DNA from: Halomonas citrativorans
GTDB taxonomy: Bacteria > Pseudomonadota > Gammaproteobacteria > Pseudomonadales > Halomonadaceae
Length of the DNA stretch: 64,000 bases
Reading direction: 5' to 3'
Assembly (NCBI RefSeq): GCF_900163645.1
Contig: NZ_FUKM01000046.1
Location: 221,861-285,860 of the forward strand
Shown: positions 57,397 through 64,000 of the stretch, piece after piece
How positions within the stretch are numbered: position 1 is the stretch's first letter
Layout of the letters: each line of letters opens with the position of its first letter
Translations under genes and position numbers: made by a program
Notes under the pieces: model-generated
Told to the model about the DNA's origin: nothing
What the model saw: only the letters and a program-made list of their open reading frames with translations
Database searches by the model: none

Positions 57397-58155
57397 TCAG
57401 CCCTGAATAGAGAGCATGCTGTTGGCCCGCTGAGCATTCTCATCAACGGTGCTGAGCACTTTCATTTGCATATCGTAACGTCGCGCGACATCAATCATCG
57501 CGACCATGGCATCCACCGCGCTGACATTACTGCCTTCAAGCGCACCGCTGACCAAACGAGCATCCTCGTTTGCTGGCAGCACACCAGGTGCTCCCTCGTC
57601 ATTGAGCGGAGCACGAAATAAGCCATCGTCACCGCGTGTCAGAGCCTGCTCGTCAGGCGTTACCAATTTGATCCGGCCAACATCAACGAGCGCTTCTGGG
57701 CCCTCGCCTTCAGGAATAGCGCTGATCGTACCGTCAGCGCCGATGGATACCTGCGCTCCTTGAGGCACCGCAATAGGACCACCATCGCCCATCACTGGAC
57801 GCCCTACGTTTAGCAGGACGCCATCACTATCCAGTTGCAGGTCGCCACGGCGTGTGTAGGTTTCCGTACCGTCATCGGCTAACACCGCCATCCAGGCATC
57901 ACCCTGCATCGCGATATCCAGTGCACGCCCGGTAAACTCAACCGGGCCTTGTGAAAAATCACTTCCTGGCGTAGTGGTCATGACAGACGTACGCGTTGCC
58001 AAGAACGCTTCGCCTTGCACAGGCACCGAGCGCGCCGCCTGAAGCTGCCCACGAAAGCCGGTGGTGGTCACGTTCGCTAGGTTATTGCTGACCACCGACT
58101 GCTGATCCATGGCGTTTTTAGCACCGCTCATGGCGGTATATAGCATCCGATCCAA
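57397..58155 (-). CDS. flgF: Proximal rod protein FlgF
   Basis: Proximal rod subunit of 252 residues with MDRMLYTAMSGAKNAMDQQ at the start, the rod motif VSNNLANVTTTGFR and the C-terminal EGSNVSAVDAMVAMIDVARR. It lies between flgE and flgG in the flg series. Confidence 0.96.
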   Translation of the reverse strand: MDRMLYTAMSGAKNAMDQQSVVSNNLANVTTTGFRGQLQAARSVPVQGEAFLATRTSVMTTTPGSDFSQGPVEFTGRALDIAMQGDAWMAVLADDGTETYTRRGDLQLDSDGVLLNVGRPVMGDGGPIAVPQGAQVSIGADGTISAIPEGEGPEALVDVGRIKLVTPDEQALTRGDDGLFRAPLNDEGAPGVLPANEDARLVSGALEGSNVSAVDAMVAMIDVARRYDMQMKVLSTVDENAQRANSMLSIQG

Positions 58156-58186
58156 GTGATTTACTCCTTACACGAAAAGCCCATTA

Positions 58187-60283
58187 TTAAAGGTTAATAA
58201 TGGTTTGCAGGAGCTCATCCTGGGTGCTGATGGTTTGTGAGTTGGCTTGATAGGCGCGCTGAGCGACAATCATACTCACCAGTTCCTGGGCCATATCAAC
58301 GTTGGAGGTTTCAGTGGCGCCAGCTTGTATTAAGCCTCGCATTCCTGTCCCTGGAGCGCCCACCAGTTCCTGACCAGAGGAGGCTGTGGCCGTCCAAAGG
58401 TTATCGCCGCCTGGCTTCAACCCTTCTGGATTACGAAAACTCGCCATAGCTACTTGGCCCGCAGCAAGCGATTGCTCATTAGAGTAATTGCGCATAATGG
58501 TGCCATCATCCTGGATAGTAACGCCAACTAAAGAGCCGGATGCATACCCATCTTGAGATACATCATTGGCTACCGAGGCATTACCAAACTGAGTGCTACC
58601 CGCCAAGTTTATATCAAAGCTAAGCGCTTCAGTTGCTCCCCCAAGTGGAGTAGAAGGGTCGCTGGCATAATTAATATTTGGGCGGTTATTGGCTACATCT
58701 ACGTACTCTACACCACCACCGTCAGCCAGCTGCGGCTGCCCTACTCGCTTTAAGGTACCGTTTTGATTAAATTCAATAACAAAATCGTTAACACCATAGG
58801 CCTCAAAAGCTTCTCCCGGATCTGCAGCTTGTGCAGCTTGCACGACTGCCGAAATTGACCCTGTTGCGGATGCTGTAGCGGCTATTACGTTATTCACAGC
58901 GTCAGCAACGTCCGGATCATTAACACCAACTAAAGCTTGTTGTGCGAGATTGTTTGCAACTGCTTGGATCTCCGCAATAGTATTTGCGTCTGCCTCCAAA
59001 TCTGTCGCTTGAGCTGCGTTATTTTGAGCAGCGATATCACCGCCTGTAGCTGCATTAACAATAAGGTCGGTTGCACTCTGAACTGCAGAAGCCAACTGCA
59101 CAGGCGCTTCACCTACAATCGCTGTTTGACGAGTTGCAATGAAGTTATTAAATGCTCCAACTGTTGAAGGGTCATTTAATGGATCAATAGATGTTGCTGC
59201 AGTAACAACGCCATCTGCGTCGGTAGCGCCATCCATCTGCGCTTGAACTTCAGCAATGTAAGCTGCGTAGACAGCATTAGCCCCAGGTGTTACTTGCTGA
59301 CCATTTAGGTATTTATCCAAAACCTCACTCAGAGAAAAACCTGCGCTTGAGGCAAAACTCTGTGCGGCACTGTTTACAGCTGCAATAACCTGCTCTTGAG
59401 TAGCCCCATTAGTATTTGCTGTGGTAGCGGCATTTTCAATGGCTGTTTGCAAACTTTGCAAATCAGTTTGAACATCGGACATGCTACTTAGCAGGTTATC
59501 GTACGAGTCTTTAACAACTTCTTGAGCATCAACAACTCCCTCAACCACACTGCCTGCGGCCAAGCCAACAGGATCCGAGTTCGTACTGTAGTACCCATCC
59601 ATTACTACTTTTCCCAACCAGCTATTTTCAGCTTCTGGGCGCTTTTCGTAATAAACTGTCATATTTCTTGGATTACCCAATGAGTCATAGACGGTAAAGT
59701 TAGAGCTAAAGTTATAGCTCAGGTCTTCTTGGCTCGTTGGATTATCAGGGTTCATCAAATCAGTAGTTACTTGTACTTGCTGTAGTCCAGTACCGGCCTG
59801 CACTCGTGAATCCAAATTAAGAGAGGTAGATGCAGAAGTAGTCGCATTAGCAGCCAAGTTCCCCGCATCTACTGCCAATGCTTGCACAGCGCCACCTGCC
59901 TGTACATTGCCTTCAGCGTCTGCTGCGTACCCCATGATTTGCGCGCCTTGGGCATTTACTAAACGTCCGTCCGCCGTCATGGTTAGTTGGCCGTTACGTG
60001 AGTAACCCACTTCACCATTGGGCTGCTGAAAGCGGAAGAATCCTTCCCCTGAAATGGCCAAGTCCATATTACGTGATGAAGACTCAACATTGCCTTGGGT
60101 AAAATCTTGCAATACGGCAGATGTGCGTACACCAAGCCCTATGCGTGATTCAGCAAATACGTCGGCAAATTGTACATTTGAACTTTTAAAACCGACTGTC
60201 TGCGAGTTAGCAATGTTGTTACCGATCGCGCCTAATTTCTCACGCTGAGCGTTCAGACCACTAAGTGCTTGTGAAAAGCTCAT
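58187..60283 (-). CDS. flgE: Hook protein FlgE with a large inserted domain
   Basis: Forms the universal-joint hook. The family ends are intact: GAIGNNIANSQTVGFKSSN and VESSSRNMDLAISGEGFF at the N-terminus, ETSNVDMAQELVSMIVAQRA at the C-terminus. At 698 residues it is far larger than E. coli FlgE (402). The excess is a stretch at about residues 236-500, between the YDSLGNPRNMTVYYEKR region and the EFNQNGTLKRVG strand. It is Ala/Thr/Val/Gln-rich, apparently helical and free of cysteine. The reading frame is open throughout. Confidence 0.95.
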   Translation of the reverse strand: MSFSQALSGLNAQREKLGAIGNNIANSQTVGFKSSNVQFADVFAESRIGLGVRTSAVLQDFTQGNVESSSRNMDLAISGEGFFRFQQPNGEVGYSRNGQLTMTADGRLVNAQGAQIMGYAADAEGNVQAGGAVQALAVDAGNLAANATTSASTSLNLDSRVQAGTGLQQVQVTTDLMNPDNPTSQEDLSYNFSSNFTVYDSLGNPRNMTVYYEKRPEAENSWLGKVVMDGYYSTNSDPVGLAAGSVVEGVVDAQEVVKDSYDNLLSSMSDVQTDLQSLQTAIENAATTANTNGATQEQVIAAVNSAAQSFASSAGFSLSEVLDKYLNGQQVTPGANAVYAAYIAEVQAQMDGATDADGVVTAATSIDPLNDPSTVGAFNNFIATRQTAIVGEAPVQLASAVQSATDLIVNAATGGDIAAQNNAAQATDLEADANTIAEIQAVANNLAQQALVGVNDPDVADAVNNVIAATASATGSISAVVQAAQAADPGEAFEAYGVNDFVIEFNQNGTLKRVGQPQLADGGGVEYVDVANNRPNINYASDPSTPLGGATEALSFDINLAGSTQFGNASVANDVSQDGYASGSLVGVTIQDDGTIMRNYSNEQSLAAGQVAMASFRNPEGLKPGGDNLWTATASSGQELVGAPGTGMRGLIQAGATETSNVDMAQELVSMIVAQRAYQANSQTISTQDELLQTIINL

Positions 60284-60319
60284 GATGTTCCCCTGAAAAA
60301 GATATTGTTTAGCGAATAA

Positions 60320-61012
60320 TCAAAGAATTTGTTTAATTTGATCAAGAGCCACTTGGCCATAAACAGCTCCCAAATCCAGGCGAACATCACTGCCACCAGC
60401 TCCTGGCGATACCCCTTGTACCAGCGCATAGTTAAGCGCTCGTGACTCAAGAAGTTCACCGTCTGCATTCATCGCCTTGAAGTTAACGCGGTAGGCACCT
60501 TCCGGCACTGCCACGCCATCGTTGGTTAAGCCACCCCAGCTAAAGGATTCGACACCTGCAGCAACAGCACCGAGATCCTTGGTATAAACTACCTCGCCTG
60601 CTTTGCTGACTACGGTTACCTCAACATTTTCAGCAGCGCTATCCAGCTCAATACCAAATGGTGTCGCGTAAGAGCCACTTTCTTCGTCAACACTGACCAT
60701 CACGTTATTGCCAGGCACCAATACAGCCTTATCAATCAATCCTGCGGCCTGTAACGCCTGATTGGCATCCATTTGGCTGGTAATACCTTCAAGTGTGCTA
60801 TTCAGCTCTTCAATGCCACTTACCGTGTTGATTTGCGCCAGCTGCGAGGTCATTTCCGCGTTTTCCATTGGATTCAGCGGATCCTGGTTCTGTAACTGGG
60901 TGACCAGCAGGGTCATAAAGCTATTGCGAAGCTCGTCTGACTGGCGAGCCGATAGACCGTTGGAGCCACCACTATTCACAGCGTTAACGACATTTGCATC
61001 GATAGTACTCAT
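60320..61012 (-). CDS. flgD: Hook cap and assembly protein FlgD
   Basis: Scaffold that caps the growing hook and is discarded later. The 230-residue protein shows the conserved N-terminal SFMTLLVTQLQNQDPLNPME with EMTSQLAQINTV and a C-terminal Ig/Tudor-like part with SFSWGGLTNDGVAVPEGAYR. The length is typical. Confidence 0.96.
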   Translation of the reverse strand: MSTIDANVVNAVNSGGSNGLSARQSDELRNSFMTLLVTQLQNQDPLNPMENAEMTSQLAQINTVSGIEELNSTLEGITSQMDANQALQAAGLIDKAVLVPGNNVMVSVDEESGSYATPFGIELDSAAENVEVTVVSKAGEVVYTKDLGAVAAGVESFSWGGLTNDGVAVPEGAYRVNFKAMNADGELLESRALNYALVQGVSPGAGGSDVRLDLGAVYGQVALDQIKQIL

Positions 61013-61014
61013 GC

Positions 61015-61425
61015 TTATCCCTCACCCAGTGACAGCGTCTGCATCATCATCTGTTTTGTGGTATTGAATACCTCTACGTTCGCCTGATAAGAGCGGGACG
61101 CGGAAATCATATTCACCATTTCATGCACAGGCTCTACATTGGGCTTGGCCACATAGCCCTCTTCATCAGCTGCGGGATGATTGGGCATGTATTCCAGACG
61201 CAGCGGTGAGTCGTCTTCCACAATATCGGAGACTCTCACGCCACCAATACCAAAACGGGTGTTTTGTGCCTGCGCTTCAAACATCACGTGTTTCGCGCGG
61301 TATGTTTCACCATCAGGCCCGGCAATACTATCGGCGTTGGCCATATTGCTGGCGGTGACGTTCATTCGCTGGGATTGAGCACTCATGGCAGAGCCAGCAA
61401 CATCAAACGCTGAAAACATCGACAT
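61015..61425 (-). CDS. flgC: Proximal rod protein FlgC
   Basis: Proximal rod subunit of 136 residues. It has the rod motif MNVTASNMANADSIAGPDG near the start and the C-terminal VNMISASRSYQANVEVFNTT. It lies two bases upstream of flgD and 27 after flgB. Confidence 0.97.
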   Translation of the reverse strand: MSMFSAFDVAGSAMSAQSQRMNVTASNMANADSIAGPDGETYRAKHVMFEAQAQNTRFGIGGVRVSDIVEDDSPLRLEYMPNHPAADEEGYVAKPNVEPVHEMVNMISASRSYQANVEVFNTTKQMMMQTLSLGEG

Positions 61426-61452
61426 TAGTTATCTCCTACGCAGTTTGCTGGC

Positions 61453-61884
61453 CTACTCAGGCTGCATTGCGTTTTTTAGACCCTGGATACGGCGATTCAT
61501 GATCGTAAGCGCCGCTTGGTAACGCACGGCATTATCAGCAAACTGAGTACGCTCGCGATCCATCTCAACCGTATTGCCGTCCAGACTCGGCTGGGAAGGA
61601 ATTCGGTACAGTAACGCCGCATTACCGGCGCCTTGCCAAGCAGGCCCGGCACCGGCCAAATGCTGTCCAGACGTCCGAGCGAGCGTTAACCCCCCTTGGC
61701 TGCCCTGTTGTGAAACGCCACCGTCAACGGCTTTTTTAAGCTCGTTGGCAAAATCAATGTCCCGCGCCTTATAATTTGGCGTGTCGGCATTCGCAATATT
61801 AGCGGCCAGCACTTCATGACGCGATTGACGCAAGCCTAATGCCTGCTGGTGGTAGTTAAAGGCAGATTCTAGTTGATCAAGCAT
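61453..61884 (-). CDS. flgB: Proximal rod protein FlgB
   Basis: First proximal rod protein, 143 residues, starting MLDQLESAFNYHQQALGLR and carrying ANIANADTPNYKARDIDF. ATG 61884 has GAGGG six bases upstream; the nine residues that a longer frame would add are not typical. It opens the flgBCDEFGHIJ series and is divergent from flgA. Confidence 0.96.
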   Translation of the reverse strand: MLDQLESAFNYHQQALGLRQSRHEVLAANIANADTPNYKARDIDFANELKKAVDGGVSQQGSQGGLTLARTSGQHLAGAGPAWQGAGNAALLYRIPSQPSLDGNTVEMDRERTQFADNAVRYQAALTIMNRRIQGLKNAMQPE

Positions 61885-62073
61885 GCCGCGCCCTCGCTCG
61901 CCGGGAGGCAAAAAAATTAAATTTATCGATGGTGAAGAATACGCTTACGGCTGTCAGCCCAAAGCATGGAACAGCTAGCGTTTACACCAGCATTTCGTCT
62001 GTTTCATCTACTTCTTTTTCGCTACACTTACTGACTAAATCTCGTTATCCCCCGCCTGCTGAGCTGCCCCGCC

Positions 62074-62784
62074 ATGTCACATCCGCTGCACATAAAACGT
62101 TGCTTCTCAGCACTGCTCACGCGCTATTTTTCACTGGTGGCCTGTTTGGCGTGTTTCTCAAGCGCACAGGCAGACGATGCGCTCATGCAGGAAGTGCATC
62201 AGTTTTTGTATCAACAAACGCAGCCTCTAGGAGAGGAGGTGGTCATTGATGTGCGCCCTCCTTCTCCTCACTTACCGCTCTGCGTTCAGCCGGAACCTTT
62301 TTTGCCCAATGCGGGTCAATCACCACTAGGACGTGTTTCGGTAGGTGTTCGCTGCGGTGAAACACATCAGCAAGTGCGCTATTTGCAGGCCCAAATTGAT
62401 GTTATTGGCAACTATTGGGTAGCCCAACACGATATTAATCGCGGCACGCTGATTACCCCTGATATGCTCGTTGAGCAAAGTGGTAATTTGGGGGAGCTTT
62501 CGTCGCAGGCCCTAACCAATGAAGAAGAAATTGTTGGCAAGGTTGCTCAGCGGCAGATTCGAAGTGGCAGTACCTTTTTAACCCACTTCTTACAAACGCC
62601 TTCGGTTGTTGAGCGCGGTCAGCGGGTTACGGTCATCGCTCAAGGCAATGCTTTTCGCGTTTCACGCGAGGGAGAAGTGCTGGAAAGCGGAGGGGTAGGA
62701 GACCAGGTTCGCGTGCGCTTTGATACCCGTGAAATAGTAACGGCACGAATTAATGAACAAGGCATTTTAGTGGTGGATTTTTAG
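62074..62784 (+). CDS. flgA: P-ring assembly chaperone FlgA
   Basis: Periplasmic chaperone for FlgI. The 236-residue protein has a signal peptide (cut near SAQA, residue 31), a middle domain, and a C-terminal SAF domain with AQHDINRGTLITPDML and RVTVIAQGNAFRVSREGE. The ribosome-binding site is weak. It is divergent from flgB and followed by flgM with its own promoter. Confidence 0.95.
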   Translation: MSHPLHIKRCFSALLTRYFSLVACLACFSSAQADDALMQEVHQFLYQQTQPLGEEVVIDVRPPSPHLPLCVQPEPFLPNAGQSPLGRVSVGVRCGETHQQVRYLQAQIDVIGNYWVAQHDINRGTLITPDMLVEQSGNLGELSSQALTNEEEIVGKVAQRQIRSGSTFLTHFLQTPSVVERGQRVTVIAQGNAFRVSREGEVLESGGVGDQVRVRFDTREIVTARINEQGILVVDF

Positions 62785-62792
62785 ATCTGGTC

Positions 62793-62819
62793 TAAAGTTT
62801 TAACCACCAGGGCCGATAG
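62793..62819 (+). promoter_or_regulatory. Sigma-28 promoter of flgMN
   Basis: TAAAGTTT-N11-GCCGATAG, a single mismatch overall, begins eight bases after the flgA stop and ends about 50 bases before flgM. This allows FliA to drive synthesis of its own inhibitor. Confidence 0.92.
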
Positions 62820-62869
62820 TTGTTATCACTGACGCCGAATACACAGACGTTGACCATAAGGCACACAAC

Positions 62870-63136
62870 GTGAACATTGATAACCTCAATTCATTGTTAC
62901 GCTCGAACCAAGCGCAGCAACGTGATGAAACACAAAAGATGGGCGGCCCCAAGGCGACTGAAGTCGCTGGTCAAACGCGTGAATCTACTCAGCTTAGCCA
63001 TTCTCATTTCGATGATACGCAGGATATCGATATGGCAAAAGTTCAAGAGATTCGCGACGCTATTCGTGAGGGCCGTCTTGAAATTCGAGCTGACCGTATT
63101 GCAGATGGCTTGATTGCCAATCTTTCAGAGTTATAA
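62870..63136 (+). CDS. flgM: Anti-sigma-28 factor FlgM
   Basis: Holds FliA inactive until exported through the completed hook-basal body. The 88-residue protein has the short unstructured N-terminal half and the conserved sigma-binding part VQEIRDAIREGRLEI-ADRIADGLI. The start is GTG 62870 with TAAGG eight bases upstream. It is cotranscribed with flgN. Confidence 0.94.
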   Translation: MNIDNLNSLLRSNQAQQRDETQKMGGPKATEVAGQTRESTQLSHSHFDDTQDIDMAKVQEIRDAIREGRLEIRADRIADGLIANLSEL

Positions 63137-63147
63137 GGTAGCGTATT

Positions 63148-63597
63148 ATGAGCCTTGCCCATTTGCTTTCCGACCAGCAGCAACGTATTGATGAGCTAGT
63201 GGCGCTATTATCGAGTGAGCAAACACTCTTAACGCAGGGTGACATTGACGGAAAAGCGCTTACCGATACAGCAGAAGGTAAACAAGCGCTGCTGGCCGAT
63301 ATAGAGCGCATTGAAACGCTACGCCGCAATGTTCAAAAGCGACTTGGCTATGAAGACAACGCCAATGGGGCACGCTTGGCTGCTCGTGATGCTGGCTGTC
63401 AAACGGCTTGGGAAACGCTACTCGAAAAGAGCGAGCGTGTTGCGCGTATGAACGAACTAACCGGTCAAATGCTGTCGGTACGCATGAAGCACAATCAGGA
63501 AATGCTGGACTATATACGCCAAATTGCGGAAAAAACACTCTATAAACCTGATGGGCGTAATAGCGCGCAGTCGGGAAGAATCAACGCATCCGCCTAG
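63148..63597 (+). CDS. flgN: FlgN-type export chaperone
   Basis: Chaperone for the hook-filament junction proteins FlgK and FlgL. The 149-residue protein is all helical, with LLSDQQQRIDELVALLSSEQ at the start and RMNELTGQMLSVRMKHNQEM near the end, and starts 11 bases after flgM. The family is poorly conserved; size, helical pattern and place support the name. Confidence 0.85.
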   Translation: MSLAHLLSDQQQRIDELVALLSSEQTLLTQGDIDGKALTDTAEGKQALLADIERIETLRRNVQKRLGYEDNANGARLAARDAGCQTAWETLLEKSERVARMNELTGQMLSVRMKHNQEMLDYIRQIAEKTLYKPDGRNSAQSGRINASA

Positions 63598-63905
63598 TTT
63601 ATCCCCTTTAGACAAGTATCCCTTCTACAACTTCAATAAAAGCCTACCTTTTTATTACTGGCTCAGTTGTCCGAACGTTATACCGCTCCAATTGCCAGGG
63701 CCAACGGCAGCACCGGTCATGCCGTAATGAATGGGCTTTTAGCCTCAACCGCACCACGCTTGTTAACGGTTAACTGCGTAACCTCCCCCCATCTAGGCGC
63801 TCATGCACGTAAATGCTTTCACGCCTGCCGATACTGGTAGCTTTTTAGGATTAGGAAAGAAAATCTATTGAATAGTGATGGGTTCTACTTTTCTTACACG
63901 CAAAA
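63598..63905. other. Intergenic region between flgN and the rRNA operon end
   Basis: About 300 bases with no gene, promoter or repeat that can be supported. A lone GCCGATAC at 63827 lacks a correctly spaced -35 box. Confidence 0.5.
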
Positions 63906-63942
63906 AAAAATCCCCCGAGGCGCAAGCCCCGGGGGATTTTTC
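63906..63942 (-). terminator. rho-independent terminator of the rRNA operon
   Basis: A ten-bp stem with one mismatch (TCCCCCGAGG and CCCCGGGGGA) directly after the 5S gene; on the minus strand a run of T residues follows. A-rich and T-rich flanks on both sides could also stop transcription from the flgMN side. Confidence 0.9.
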
Positions 63943-63950
63943 ACAATAAG

Positions 63951-64000
63951 TGCCTGACGATGACCTACTCTCGCATGGGGAGACCCCACACTACCATCGG
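63951..64000 (-). rRNA. rrf: 5S ribosomal RNA, 3' part (continues beyond window)
   Basis: The last 50 bases are the complement of the 3' half of bacterial 5S rRNA, with the highly conserved GATGGTAGTGTGGGGTCTCC and CATGCGAGAGTAGG segments on the minus strand. The 5' part lies outside. It implies an rRNA operon transcribed toward flgN. Confidence 0.95.

Noticed and set aside
63827..63834. GCCGATAC after flgN as a sigma-28 -10 box
   Set aside because: There is no TAAA-type -35 box 11 bases upstream and no gene downstream on the plus strand.
1..64000. Prophage, insertion sequence, CRISPR array or genomic island signatures
   Set aside because: No transposase, integrase, terminal repeats, attachment-site duplications or spaced repeats were seen; nearly all sequence is accounted for by housekeeping and flagellar genes.

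Overview
The window is a 64 kb chromosomal stretch of a motile gammaproteobacterium. The protein set and gene order point to the Halomonadaceae (Halomonas or a close relative). This is an inference from recognised families, not from a database search. No tRNA, insertion sequence, prophage or CRISPR array was seen.

Layout. At 1-7.4 kb lie a truncated PAS-GGDEF-EAL protein, fabA-fabB, a PlsC-like acyltransferase with an RmlD-like partner, ssb and a YajR-like MFS transporter. uvrA (7.5-10.4 kb), a Crp/Fnr-type regulator and a secreted protein of unknown function follow. From 11.9 kb to 63.6 kb almost everything is flagellar or chemotactic. A minus-strand block, read from high to low coordinates, carries fliS-fliT-fliK2-flhB2, flhD-flhC, motA-motB, cheA-cheW, two chemoreceptor genes, cheR-cheB, a third chemoreceptor, cheY-cheZ, flhB-flhA-flhF, an unrecognised gene, flhE, fliA and motC-motD. 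It ends at a short PAS-like remnant. On the plus strand are flaG and fliFGHIJKLMNOPQR, with fliE divergent from fliF. The hook, rod and ring genes flgBCDEFGHIJKL are on the minus strand, and flgA and flgM-flgN are on the plus strand. The window closes with the rho-independent terminator and the 3' end of a 5S rRNA gene on the minus strand, so a ribosomal RNA operon lies just beyond.

How the genes work together. FlhDC would be the master activator, FliA the late sigma factor and FlgM its anti-sigma factor. Strong sigma-28-type promoters are visible before flgM, flaG, fliS and flgK. The flh and fli genes supply the export apparatus, basal body and switch. The flg genes supply rod, rings, hook and junction proteins. 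Two stator pairs (MotAB and MotCD-like) and a complete Che pathway drive and steer the motor. Flagellin (fliC) and the cap (fliD) are absent from the window.

The most unusual points are: a FlhF about 350 residues longer than its GTPase core; a protein in the usual FlhG position that keeps a DQAxxLR N-terminal motif but has no Walker A ATPase motif; a FlgE hook protein with a roughly 265-residue Ala-rich insertion; a FliN whose N-terminal WAxAMxEQ element is present three times; a second FliK/FlhB-C-domain pair; and the combination of FlhDC and FlhE (enteric-type) with FlhF and MotCD (polar-type).
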